A DNA stretch of 45,000 nucleotides from Stramonita haemastoma (Eukaryota; Mollusca; Gastropoda; Neogastropoda; Muricidae): positions 802,993 to 847,992 of the forward strand of contig CM060323.1 in NCBI GenBank assembly GCA_030674155.1. The letters are read 5' to 3'. Shown one piece after another: positions 31,216 to 39,745 of the stretch. Under the pieces are notes generated by a model. The model was not told where the DNA came from, did no database searches, and worked only from the letters and a program-made list of their open reading frames with translations. Position numbers and translations under genes: made by a program. Positions within the stretch are counted from its first letter, which is position 1. Each line of letters starts with the position of its first letter.

Positions 31216-31334
31216 ATTTAGTATGTAAGTATTTGTGTGCATGCATGCATGCACACATACACTTTCATGCCTCTGTTTATTGTTCTTGACACTTTTCCTC
31301 ATCCAGCACCCTTTAAAGAGTAGGCCATGACTGT

Positions 31335-31359
31335 GACTGACCTCTCCAGGTGTGGGCTG
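31335..31359 (-). repeat. Copy of the 3' end and donor site of DNAI3 exon 9
   Basis: GACTGACCTCTCCAGGTGTG then GGCTG is identical to 31554-31578, which spans the exon 9 end (31561) and its donor GTCAGT. The two copies are separated by about 180 bp of CA-rich microsatellite. Confidence 0.88.
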
Positions 31360-31360
<1 letters not shown>

Positions 31361-31396
<36 letters not shown>

Positions 31397-31550
31397 CATA
31401 CACACACACACACACAACACACACCACACACACACACACACCCACCCCCACACACACTCACACACAGAGACACAGACACAACCCCCACACACACCCCCCA
31501 CACACACACCCATACCCCCCCACACACACACACACACACCATGCCCTGCC
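31361..31550. repeat. CA-rich microsatellite in DNAI3 intron 9
   Basis: (CA)n with ACACAACACACACC, CCCACCCCCACACACACTCA and CATACCCCCC interruptions, lying between the copied and true exon 9 donor sites. Confidence 0.95.
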
Positions 31551-31560
31551 CCTGACTGAC

Positions 31561-31652
31561 CTCTCCAGGTGTGGGCTGCCTCAGACTCCAGGGAATCTCC
31601 AGGATGTGCAGGGTGCCTGAGTTGTCGCCCACTGCCAACAGCTGCTGCTTCT
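31561..31652 (-). CDS. DNAI3: DNAI3 coding exon 9 of those in the window
   Basis: Acceptor CACCACACAG precedes 31652 and donor GTCAGT follows 31561. Phase 1 in, phase 0 out. Beginning with a split Gln codon, it encodes KQQLLAVGDNSGTLHILEIP then WSLRQPTPGE. This is the last WD-blade strand plus the LEIPW motif characteristic of dynein intermediate chains of this type. The 3' end and donor of this exon are copied at 31335-31359. Confidence 0.94.
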
Positions 31653-31828
31653 CTGTGTGGTGGAGGACAACAAAACAACAACAACAGTTACAGCAAAAGT
31701 AAACACACACACACACAGTAACACTCTCACACATTTGAGTGAACAGACGTAAAATTGAAGCAACAACACATGCATGCATGCAAGCATCCACAGATGCATG
31801 CTCTCACGGCTTCACACGTGTGCATGCA

Positions 31829-31862
31829 CACACACAACACACACACACACACACACACACAC

Positions 31863-31913
<51 letters not shown>

Positions 31914-31991
31914 GCTCTCTCACACACACACACACACATATGCACGCACGCGCACGTGCACACGCACGGTACAGCTCAAACACACACACAC

Positions 31992-32041
<50 letters not shown>

Positions 32042-32117
32042 CAATCAAACCCACATGTGACTTGGTAGGGGTAGATGTTGGTGATGGGGGCACACACACA
32101 CACACACACACACACAC
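31829..32117. repeat. CA microsatellites with one copied exon 8 end
   Basis: (CA)n runs at 31829-31905, 31921-31936, 31980-32038 and 32089-32117 are broken by short unique words (GAGTACAGCTCTC; GCACGTGCACACG). They flank the first exon 8 end copy at 32041-32089. Confidence 0.95.
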
Positions 32118-32119
32118 CT

Positions 32120-32650
32120 GACCTTAACCATATTCTCTGTGTACGTTTTGGGCTGGATAAATTGCATCTTAGATCGGTCATTTGTCTCATAAATAGACTT
32201 AAATTAAATGCCTTCCGAACGAAGTATGCTAAAAATGTGCGTTGCATATGTGATGGGACGATTTCAGTCAGTCATATTCTTTTTAACTGTCCTGTTTTAA
32301 AACAGTGTCTTCCCATCACACGTGAGAACTCTCTGGACAGTATTTTAAGTAACTGTGTGATGCTGTGTGAACTTGCCTTATCGCTGAAGAAGAGTCCAAT
32401 TGACAGTTTACTGTAGTGCATATGAACATGTTAGTAGCTTGTTTCGAGACAGAGACTTTAATCTCGTGCTGTTTCTTAATTTTCTAAAAAGTTCTGATTG
32501 ATTGTTCAGCGTTTAGTGTTCACTTTTTGTGTTTTTGTTTCTACCATTGGTTAAAAGTTTTTACAAGTTGGGGTTTTTTTTTTTTGTTTTTTTTTTTTTT
32601 TTGTTTTGTTTTTTGTCTAATATCACTTATGTGGATAGACATTAAACTGA
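32120..32650 (+). pseudogene. LINE 3' end inserted in DNAI3 intron 8
   Basis: The plus-strand frame to 32416 reads LCVRFGLDKLHLRSVICLIN, NVRCICDGTISVSHILFNCP and LKKSPIDSLL, then stops. The Cys/His spacing resembles the C-terminal zinc-binding tail of Jockey/CR1-type ORF2. A 3' UTR-like segment with T-rich sequence follows to about 32650. Only the last ~100 codons are present, a 5'-truncated insertion. Confidence 0.65.
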
Positions 32651-32655
32651 AGAAC

Positions 32656-32657
<2 letters not shown>

Positions 32658-32692
<35 letters not shown>
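32658..32692. repeat. CA microsatellite
   Basis: Pure (AC)n between the LINE end and an exon 8 copy. Confidence 0.95.
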
Positions 32693-32694
<2 letters not shown>

Positions 32695-32927
32695 AGCAAT
32701 AAAACGTATGTGTGACTTGGTAGGGGTAGATGTTGGTGATGGGGGCACACACACACACACACACACTCCCCCCCCCCCACACACACACACCCAGCAATCA
32801 AAACGTACGTGTGACTTGGTAGGGGTAGATGTTGATGATGGGGCCCCCCCCCCCCCCCCCACACACACACAGCCAGCAATCAAAACGTACGTGTGACTTG
32901 GTAGGGGTAGATGTTGGTGATGGGGGG

Positions 32928-32928
<1 letters not shown>

Positions 32929-33002
<74 letters not shown>

Positions 33003-33008
33003 ACACAA
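32929..33008. repeat. CA tract plus poly-C tract
   Basis: (CA)n at 32929-32965, then about 35 C residues (32968-33002). The C tract is among the longest homopolymers here, so its length is uncertain. Confidence 0.9.
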
Positions 33009-33062
33009 GCCAGCAATCAAAACATACGTGTGACTTGGTAGGGGTAGATGTTGGTGATGGGG

Positions 33063-33063
<1 letters not shown>

Positions 33064-33116
<53 letters not shown>

Positions 33117-33140
33117 CCCCCACACACACACACACACACA
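33064..33140. repeat. CA microsatellite
   Basis: (CA)n interrupted by one CTCCCCCC, directly beside the true end of exon 8. Confidence 0.95.
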
Positions 33141-33159
33141 GCCAGCAATCAAAACGTAC

Positions 33160-33364
33160 GTGTGACTTGGTAGGGGTAGATGTTGGTGATGGGGGCGGGG
33201 GAGACGCTCTGGGTGAGGGAGGGTTCGTGCGTCTTGTCCAGCATGTCCCACACGTCCACACTGCCGTCCTGCTTGGCGATGTAAAACACGCTGGGGCGTG
33301 TGGGGGACCAGTACCCAGCACTCAGCCTCACAGGGGCCGCTGCCGAGTGCAGGATAGGCCCGCT
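33160..33364 (-). CDS. DNAI3: DNAI3 coding exon 8 of those in the window
   Basis: Acceptor TGTTTCCCAG precedes 33364. I place the donor at GTACGT (33158-33159) because this gives phase 1, which joins in frame to exon 9 and matches the family without a gap. The alternative GTCACA seven bases upstream would break phase. It encodes SGPILHSAAAPVRLSAGYWS, PTRPSVFYIAKQDGSVDVWD, MLDKTHEPSLTQSVSPAPIT, then NIYPYQVT. The WSPTRPSVFYIAKQDGSVDV-type blade and the DKTHEP motif are diagnostic of DNAI3. The final ~37 nt and donor recur five times in the next intron. Confidence 0.94.
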
Positions 33365-33946
33365 CTGGGAAACAGAACAATAATAAGAATGATAATGATG
33401 GAAAAGCAATACTCAATAAGAAAACATTGCATGGTTCAGAAGAGAGTCTGGCACTCCACAACTCCACGATAGGAGTGTTATGGTAACACAATTTGTTGTT
33501 CACTTCATCCATAATAACACAGCACAACACAACACTTCTTCTTCACCAACTGTCCTCGCTCCTCCCTCACCAACCAGTTGAAAGTCGTACTGCTTCACGT
33601 CATCTTATGACGTAAGGGCTAATGTGATGATATTATAAATTATGTCATTTTTTACTCTTGCCTTTATCGATATCACTCCCTCTGTCTTTGAGTGAGGAGG
33701 CGATTTTTAAACAATATGGTGCATCAAGTGCACACTATAACACATACAATAATAATAATGATGAAAAAAGCAATCATAAATATAAGAAAAATTTCCAAAA
33801 ATTCGTATCTCAAATTTGTTTTTATGGAGGAAGAAGTAGCAGAGGAAAAACAAGTGTAGGTACCAACTTCTCAATCATTTTTAAAATGACTTTATCAAAG
33901 ATTCAATGAAAAAAAAAAAAAGCCACATTTTTATTTATTTTCTATT

Positions 33947-34065
33947 TTTATTTTATACCACTTTATGTCACGGCAGATTTCTCTGCATGAAATTCGGGCT
34001 GCTCTCTCTCCCTGGGGAGAGAGAGCGCGTCGCCACAAGTGCAGCGCCTACCCTTTTTTTTTTTT
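33947..34065 (-). mobile_element. SINE family B tail fragment
   Basis: TATACCACTTTATGTCACGG / CAGATTTCTCTGCATGAAAT / TCGGGCTGCTC matches 4092-4175 of the family B element. Its head is missing. Confidence 0.8.
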
Positions 34066-34119
34066 TCCCCTCAGGGATGGTGTCTAAACATGACACCTGT
34101 GTGCATGCTGGTTTTTAAA

Positions 34120-34255
34120 AATAATTTTGTTATCCGCACCTACCGGCACACAGTGGCCTGCTCTTCCGAAAGGCGGAACAGGGTTTTAACGTGTGCGCAA
34201 GATGTTCTGCGTGCGTTTGCACACGAGGCCTCGATTTATAGTCTCATCCGAAGGA
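34120..34255 (-). mobile_element. SINE family A middle fragment
   Basis: CACCTACCGGCACACAGTGG, CTCTTCCGAAAGGCGGAACA, CGCAAGATGTTCTGCGTGCG and TTTATAGTCTCATCCGAAGG, in reverse orientation. It stops before the head. Confidence 0.8.
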
Positions 34256-34528
34256 TGGAAAAGCAATAATGAATAAGAAAAATCGACAAAAATTTCATCT
34301 CAATTTTTTTTTTCTGAAAAAAGGCCCCCCCGCTCTGTGGATGGGCAGGACAAAAAATAAAAATGTTGATGAAAAATACTGTCACGTTTTCATTTTCGTT
34401 TTTACAGTTATGGTTTTTTGGGGAAAATGAAGAAAATGCATCCTAATCCCTCATCTCTTTTCCTTTAATTTCCTGAAGAGTCGTTTGGGCACTGCACTGA
34501 ATTTTATACAAGCACACACAAGCGTATG

Positions 34529-34530
34529 CA

Positions 34531-34593
<63 letters not shown>

Positions 34594-34740
34594 CACACAT
34601 CACAACACAAACACGACACACACAAACACACACACACACACAACACACACACACTCACACAAAACACACACACATCCCCCCCCCCCCCCCACAAAACACA
34701 CACCCCCCACCCCCACCCACCCCCCACCCCCACCCCAACA
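34529..34740. repeat. CA microsatellite with C tracts in DNAI3 intron 7
   Basis: (CA)n at 34529-34592, then interrupted CA, then CCCCCC/CACCCC blocks, running up to the donor of exon 7. Confidence 0.95.
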
Positions 34741-34750
34741 GGTGACTGAC

Positions 34751-34881
34751 ATTAACGCCCTCTTTCCACAGGGCCCAAGTCCAGCCCCCGATGGACAGGA
34801 CCACTTCCTTCAGGTAGGGGGAGCGTTGCAGAGCCGTCACTGGGCCGTCATGCAGCGTGTGGTAGTAGGAAGGCTTGGGGG
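34751..34881 (-). CDS. DNAI3: DNAI3 coding exon 7 of those in the window
   Basis: Acceptor TTGTGAAACAG precedes 34881 and donor GTCAGT follows 34751. Phase 1 in, phase 0 out. After a split Thr codon it encodes PKPSYYHTLHDGPVTALQRS, then PYLKEVVLSIGGWTWALWKE, then GVN. The HDGPVTAL and GGWTWALWKEG strands form one WD-type blade and are highly characteristic of DNAI3. Confidence 0.95.
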
Positions 34882-34896
34882 CTGTTTCACAACACA

Positions 34897-34950
34897 CACC
34901 AACACTGTTTGTGTCCCACACCAGCACGACAAAATCATCATACAAGCAGG
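34897..34950. repeat. Diverged direct repeat flanking a SINE, left copy
   Basis: CCAACACTGTTTGTGTCCCA / CACCAGCACGACAAAATCAT / CATACAAGCAGGAA corresponds, with several mismatches, to 35272-35322 on the other side of the SINE at 34953-35272. Confidence 0.75.
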
Positions 34951-34952
34951 AA

Positions 34953-35272
34953 CAAGGATAATGGGATAAACACTCTTGTACTTTTTATAATCCAGTCCCC
35001 GTGTGTATACAGTTTTTGTAAATGTCATCTGTTCCCACCGGCTCACGATGGCCTACTCTTATGAAAAGCGGAACAGGATTTAATGTGTGCGCAAGATGTT
35101 CTGCGTGCGTTCATACACGGGGCCTTGGTTTATAGTCTCATCGGAAGGACTTTTGGGGAGAGTGGAGTCAGCACTAATGTTAACTCCAGGAGAAAAATCT
35201 CCTCGAACGGGAATCGAACCCGGGTCATCAAAATGCAAGCGCAATGTTCTGACCACTAGGCTATCCCGTCCC
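34953..35272 (-). mobile_element. SINE family A, full length, in DNAI3 intron 6
   Basis: Minus-strand head GGGGACGGGATAGCCTAGTG with AGAACATTGCGCTTGCATTT, box B GGGTTCGATTCCC, then GGAGTTAACATTAGTGCTGA, AAACCAAGGCCCCGTGTATG and the AGAACATCTTGCGCACACAT block. The tail is TTATCCCATTATCCTT. This is the best preserved copy and shows box A (TAGCCTAGTGG) and box B clearly. Confidence 0.92.
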
Positions 35273-35322
35273 CAACAGTGTTTGTGTCTGATACAAGCAC
35301 ATCAAAATGGCCATACAAGCAG
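35272..35322. repeat. Diverged direct repeat flanking a SINE, right copy
   Basis: CCAACAGTGTTTGTGTCTGA / TACAAGCACATCAAAATGGC / CATACAAGCAGAAA, the partner of 34897-34950. At about 50 bp with roughly one mismatch in five, it is too long and too diverged to be an ordinary target-site duplication. Confidence 0.75.
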
Positions 35323-35612
35323 AAATGATAAGGTAACAATTGACAAGAGGTACGTACTTCTACCCTCTCACTGAATGGCATTTTAAAAAAACAAAAAAAA
35401 AAAGAAACCATGAAAGTTAATTCTGACAATATGGCTAGTTGTTTTTGTTTATTTTCACGACAAATGAAAGTTATACACACCCTTTTTCCCTCTTTACCAC
35501 AGCTTAGGAAGATGTGACTTAACTGCTTCCTTGACACTCTCGCAGCAGGTCTGGGATTGTGATGTGATGCGATGCGATGTGGCAGAGCCAGTGCCAAGAT
35601 AGGAATGTGTTG

Positions 35613-35908
<296 letters not shown>

Positions 35909-35911
35909 TTG

Positions 35912-36228
35912 ATTTATTCATTCTTTTATTATATCAAGGACAATGGAATAAGCACTCATGTATGCAGTTTTGTAAATTCGTCATCTGTTCCCACCAGCAC
36001 CCAATGGCTTACTCTTACGAAAAGCGGAAAAGGATTTAACATGTGTGCAAGATGTTCTGTGTGCATTCGCACATGGGGCCTCGGTTTATAGTCTCATCCA
36101 AAGGACTTTTGGGGAGAGTGGAGTCAGCACTGATGTTAACTCCAGGGGGAAAATCCCCTTGAACGGGAATCAAACCCGAGTCATCAAATTTCGAGCACAA
36201 TGTTCTGACCTCTAGGCTATCCCATCCA
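35912..36228 (-). mobile_element. SINE family A, full length, in DNAI3 intron 6
   Basis: Head on the minus strand: GTGGATGGGATAGCCTAGAG; box B-like GGGTTTGATTCCC; central GATGAGACTATAAACCGAGG; tail near 35912-35940. A GA-rich tract follows the head. Confidence 0.9.
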
Positions 36229-36229
36229 C

Positions 36230-36386
36230 AGAGGGAGAGAGACAGAGACAGAAACAAGAGACAGAAACAGAGACACAGAGAGAGATGGACAGAGAGAGAG
36301 ACAGAGACTGGGCTACAAAGAAAAAAATGACGAAGTCAGAGAGAGACACAGAGGGATAAACAGAGACAGAGAGAAATAAAGAGACT
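36230..36386. repeat. GA/CAGAGA-rich low-complexity tract
   Basis: GAGAGACAGAGACAGAAACA-type sequence from the SINE head to the donor of exon 6. Confidence 0.85.
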
Positions 36387-36389
36387 GAC

Positions 36390-36453
36390 TTTGCAACTTT
36401 CCAGTGTCCTGGTCTTTCTGAGGCATCCAGTCCCCATACACCACCTCTCCATC
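36390..36453 (-). CDS. DNAI3: DNAI3 coding exon 6 of those in the window
   Basis: Acceptor TATGTGTGGGCAG precedes 36453 and donor GTCAGT follows 36390. Phase 0 in, phase 1 out. The 64 nt encode DGEVVYGDWMPQKDQDTGKL then Q. Joined to the previous exon it gives the IGTE-DGEVVYGDW motif of this family. Confidence 0.93.
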
Positions 36454-36524
36454 CTGCCCACACATAGGGAAAAACACATCAAACCATATACAATTACTGC
36501 ATGCACATGGTACATGCACATACA

Positions 36525-36653
36525 CACACTCACATACGCACATTATACACACCACACGCACACACACACACACACACTCACACACATACACACACACACA
36601 CACACACGCACAAAAACATACACACACACATTGTACACATACACATGCACATT

Positions 36654-36710
<57 letters not shown>
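36525..36710. repeat. CA microsatellite in DNAI3 intron 5
   Basis: Interrupted CA (with CATACG and TACACATGCACATTG words) then pure (CA)n at 36656-36708. Confidence 0.93.
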
Positions 36711-36711
<1 letters not shown>

Positions 36712-36829
36712 CAACAACACACACACCACACTAAAATACATTAACAATTTGTACTCTCCATTAAAGGAGAGAAAAATACTCTAAATTCACAGATAGCTGC
36801 CTTTATGGTGAGGTACTTTTTTTTCATTG

Positions 36830-37103
36830 TTGTTCCTTGGCTAGAGCTCCAAGGTTCACCCATGGTGAAATTTTGCACAGGCCACCATTTTTGCCCACCA
36901 TGGAGGTAAGCCATTTTCTGACTTTGAGGATGTACGCTAGGTTTGTTCATGTTTCTGTACACTCTCCAAACACTGACATGAATTATAGGATCTTTAAGTG
37001 CACATTTGATCTTCTGCATGCGTACATACACGAATGGAATTAATGCACAGGCAGGTCTGCACTTGAAGTTGACCTGGGAAATTGTCAAAATCCCCACTCT
37101 TAA
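36830..37103 (-). mobile_element. Another SINE-like repeat, part 1 (interrupted by a MITE)
   Basis: CACCCATGGTGAAATTTTGC, then ATAGGATCTTTAAGTGCACA, ATCTTCTGCATGCGTACATA and TTGACCTGGGAAATTG. Sequence resembling a tRNA-like head resumes at 37412 (AGTCCTGACCACTGCACTAA). The continuity across the TTAA element suggests one element split by it. Confidence 0.5.
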
Positions 37104-37411
37104 CCCTCTTGCGTTCAGTGCCTCTGAACACAAACCGCCCCTAGATTTCGCATTCCATCACAATATCAGGTCAGGCACACATGCCCGCTGGCCTTTTCTT
37201 CTTTCAAAGTACATACCAGCAGCTATAATTACTTCCAGACACTCTACAGGGTTTCTCCTTCTGGCCTGATAGAGGTTTGACATGTGGTAGCAATTAGTGA
37301 TGGTCACAGCCTGATGGAAATCTACTGTGTGTAAATCCAGGCAAATCCCGGATCCGGACTTAGGGGGGTAATTATTTGATCCCAGCAAATCCCGGATGGG
37401 GACTAAGAGGG
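37104..37411. mobile_element. Short TTAA-flanked MITE (piggyBac type) inside a SINE-like repeat
   Basis: The left end is TTAA then CCCTCTTGCG. The right end is CTAAGAGGG then TTAA. Terminal CCCTCTT/AAGAGGG are exact inverted repeats of 7 bp. Near the right end there is a subterminal direct repeat (GGCAAATCCCGGATCCGGAC / AGCAAATCCCGGATGGGGAC). At 308 bp it is non-autonomous. Confidence 0.65.
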
Positions 37412-38030
37412 TTAATTCCCCAGATGCCATCAAGATTAAAATCCACAACTAATTGGACTGACCTTGAACAGTCCTGACCACTGCACTAAAGCCTCCATCA
37501 ACGAGGTCCTTGAAAACAGAGAAGAAGTCAATTTCTCCTCCAGTATACACTCAGGGTTTCACAGTGATTCCAGGTGGGGAGAGTGAGACAAGACAAGAGT
37601 AACTATCATTGTGGATGGTGACCCGCAGGGTGTGAGTTAACCCTTTCAATACGGCAAGCCTGTTTTCCGGCTCAGCTTTCTGCTACCCTTCAGTCCTGTA
37701 AGGAGGAAAACCGGCGCAACCAAATTTCCCTTCAATCCCTGGGTTTCTGAGGTGCAGAAGAGTGCAAAATGGGTACCTAGGTAAATTTTACATACACACA
37801 CACGAGGCTCTATAAACATTCTCGTGGAAAGGAGAAGCTGTCTTTGCCATATCAAAACTACTTTCCAGAGTCCGTGGATGCCAGTTAGCCGCATGACGGA
37901 TCATATATACAAACCCTCCTCTGGTACCGTTATCGCCGGAAATCGGCTGACCGGACTGAAGGGGAGAGCGCGGGGGCAAAATTCAGGATAGGGGAAGTTG
38001 CTGTTAGCAGATATTCAGTGCTGTAGGGGT
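37412..38030. other. DNAI3 intron 5, otherwise unassigned
   Basis: It starts with the resumed SINE-like head (to about 37500). A lone TTAACCCTTTCAATACGG at 37637 could be one end of another TTAA element, but no partner end was found. The remainder has no recognised content. Confidence 0.4.
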
Positions 38031-38032
38031 CA

Positions 38033-38187
38033 AGCTAGGACACAGCCCAACAACGGAGCAACACCAAAGTCGTGGCTGTTGCTGACATGTGTGCAGACAG
38101 CACTGGTGTGTGAGTGAAGCTAGGACACAGCCAACAACCAGCACAGCAAAGTCGTGGCTGTTGCTGACATGTGTGCAGACAGCACAG
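38033..38187. repeat. Two-copy tandem repeat of about 75 bp next to the exon 5 donor
   Basis: AGCTAGGACACAGCC ... CAAAGTCGTGGCTGTTGCTG / ACATGTGTGCAGACAGCAC occurs twice (38033-38102 and 38117-38184). The second copy stops about 10 bases from the splice donor at 38198-38199. Confidence 0.88.
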
Positions 38188-38199
38188 GAGGACTCTCAC

Positions 38200-38334
38200 C
38201 TCTGTGCCGATGTAGAGGGAGGTCTGCACTCCCTGCAGCGTGCGCTCTTTGCCGGAGCCTGGTTTGCCCGAGGTGAAGGCGCCCCCCATGGTCTGCGTCA
38301 TGTCCTTCTCTGTGGAGTCCTTTCGCCTTCGCCA
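38200..38334 (-). CDS. DNAI3: DNAI3 coding exon 5 of those in the window
   Basis: Donor GTGAGA follows 38200. The nearest acceptor is TTCCCCTTGCAG before 38334. The frame that joins to exon 6 reads WRRRKDSTEKDMTQTMGGAF, TSGKPGSGKERTLQGVQTSL, then YIGTE. With the CAG acceptor this exon starts in phase 0, which none of the possible donors of exon 4 delivers. An acceptor eight bases further in (..CGAAG) would start in phase 2 and would fit. Alternatively a small exon is missing between them. Confidence 0.85.
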
Positions 38335-38344
38335 CTGCAAGGGG

Positions 38345-38345
<1 letters not shown>

Positions 38346-38382
<37 letters not shown>
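38346..38382. repeat. CA microsatellite
   Basis: (CA)n directly upstream, on the minus strand, of the exon 5 acceptor. The tract therefore reads as TG in the pre-mRNA and forms part of the acceptor region. Confidence 0.95.
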
Positions 38383-38435
38383 ACATGAGATTTTGGTTGG
38401 TGTTGTTGTTGTTTTTCACATAGAGCTCCTAGGCT

Positions 38436-38786
38436 TATTTATTTTTTTTTCTTTCTTTTATATTGAGGATAATGGGATAAGCACTCTTGTGCTTTTTTTC
38501 ACATCCAGTCCCTGTGTGTATGCAGTTTTGTGAATATTGTCATCTGTTCCCACCCGGCACACGATGGCCTACTCTTACGAAACGCAGGACAGGATTAAAC
38601 GTGTGTGCAAGATGTTCTGCATGCGTTCACACATGGGGCCTCGGTTTACAGTCTCATCCGAAGGACTTTTAGGGAGAGTGGAATCAGCACTGATGTTAAC
38701 TCAGGAGAAAAATCTCAAACGGGATTCGAACCCAGGTCGTCAAATTGCGAGCGCAATGTTCTGACCACTAGGCTATCCCATTCCCC
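38436..38786 (-). mobile_element. SINE family A, full length, in DNAI3 intron 4
   Basis: Minus-strand head GGGGAATGGGATAGCCTAGT with AGAACATTGCGCTCGCAATT, box B GGGTTCGAATCCC, central GATGAGACTGTAAACCGAGG, and tail GCTTATCCCATTATCCTCAA. Nearly complete. Confidence 0.92.
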
Positions 38787-39059
38787 TTAACGATGGTGAG
38801 ATGCTTACGTATGCCACTGTGTTTTTTCACCCACCAATCAAGGTAGTCTGCATTCCAACTTCGGGAATACAGCTGGGAGCTACACCTACCAAATATGCCT
38901 GGAAAGTTGAGAGGTACCTCCTGCACTTTCCAATTTTCAACTGTGGCGAGTTCTTTGACATGCACACGTCTGTAAGTACACAGGTCCAACTAGTTTAGAG
39001 TCACCTCCATATGGTTTGACATTTAGTTTGATTTTCCGTTAAACTGGGAAGAAAGGGCA

Positions 39060-39240
39060 AGACTGGGATTGGAACCCAGAACCTCAGAGTTGACCTTGAG
39101 GCAGGCAACATTAACCATCTGCCTCTTTTACCTGTGAGGCAGGCAAACATTCAAGCCATCTCCTCTTTTACCTGTGGGGCAGCAACATTCAAGCCATCCT
39201 GCTCTTTTACCTGTGAGGCAGGCAAATATCTGAGCCGCCC
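39060..39240 (-). repeat. tRNA-like head with four tandem copies of a ~41-bp unit
   Basis: On the minus strand a box B-like GGGTTCCAATCCCAG lies near 39070-39085. The upstream head sequence (plus strand CTCTTTTACCTGTGAGGCAG then GCAAACATTCAAGCCATC) is repeated about four times from 39107 to 39235. It looks like the head of a SINE or tRNA-like element that was tandemly amplified. Confidence 0.55.
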
Positions 39241-39273
39241 AGCCCCCTTTCAAATGCAAAAAACAACAAAAAT

Positions 39274-39695
39274 GTGATGCTCCACCACAAAATGAGTTGC
39301 TTAGCACACAATCAACTTTTCAGCTAGGAGCTATTTTAGGCAGGTGGGGGTCAGGTTGTCGATTTTCATATTTTGATCGATTATAAAACTATAATCATTG
39401 TTCTACCTTGTCATGAAATATCAAGCCATAACTTTGTTTGCTTCTGCTTTAAAACGTGTTCTAAAATACCCAAGCCCTCAGTCTGACCCCCTGTTAGGAG
39501 CTTATGCTGTCAATTTCTCATTTTGTCGTTTCCTGCAGTCTATCATTTCAACTTGTAATAGCTTATCATAGAACTGTCCGATTTTCATATATTTTTGGGG
39601 GGTATTGTATAGCCATTTAATTGCAGGTAACGACATGTCAATAACTAAAAATTGACCTCTGATGCAAATGCGCTCCTTATGTGGTGGAGTGTCAC
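39274..39695. mobile_element. MITE with imperfect 16-bp terminal inverted repeats
   Basis: Left end GTGATGCTCCACCACA (39274-39289); right end TGTGGTGGAGTGTCAC (39680-39695). These are inverted repeats differing at two positions. An inner pair, GGGGGTCAGGTTGTC and GTCTGACCCCCTG, is also inverted. No clear target duplication. The right end is only about 40-50 bp from the donor of DNAI3 exon 4. Family unassigned. Confidence 0.7.
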
Positions 39696-39745
39696 AAATA
39701 TTTTTAAATACAAAAAAAAGAGCGTGTGTGTACTGACGTGCTGAC

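Larger units (their letters stand above)
32041..33140 (-). repeat. Five extra copies of the DNAI3 exon 8 end and splice donor, each bounded by CA tracts
   Basis: A segment of about 50-55 bp (plus strand: CCAGCAATCAAAACGTACGT / GTGACTTGGTAGGGGTAGAT / GTTGGTGATGGGGG) recurs at 32041-32089, 32692-32744, 32790-32844, 32871-32928 and 33009-33063. The true exon/intron border is at 33141-33196. On the minus strand each copy carries the codons for PITNIYPYQVT and the donor region. The copies at 32790 and 32871 keep the exact GTACGT donor. CA or C tracts of 20-70 bp separate them. A LINE 3' end (32120-32650) splits the array. Confidence 0.92.

Noticed and set aside
34655..34945. Reading YDDFVVLVWDTNSVGV upstream of exon 7 as an extra WD-like coding segment
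   Set aside because: It lies before a good acceptor, and exon 6 joins exon 7 in phase without it. The diverged copy at 35272-35322 does not preserve the reading.
37637..37660. TTAACCCTTTCAATACGG as a second large piggyBac-like end
   Set aside because: No matching right end was found before the next exon.
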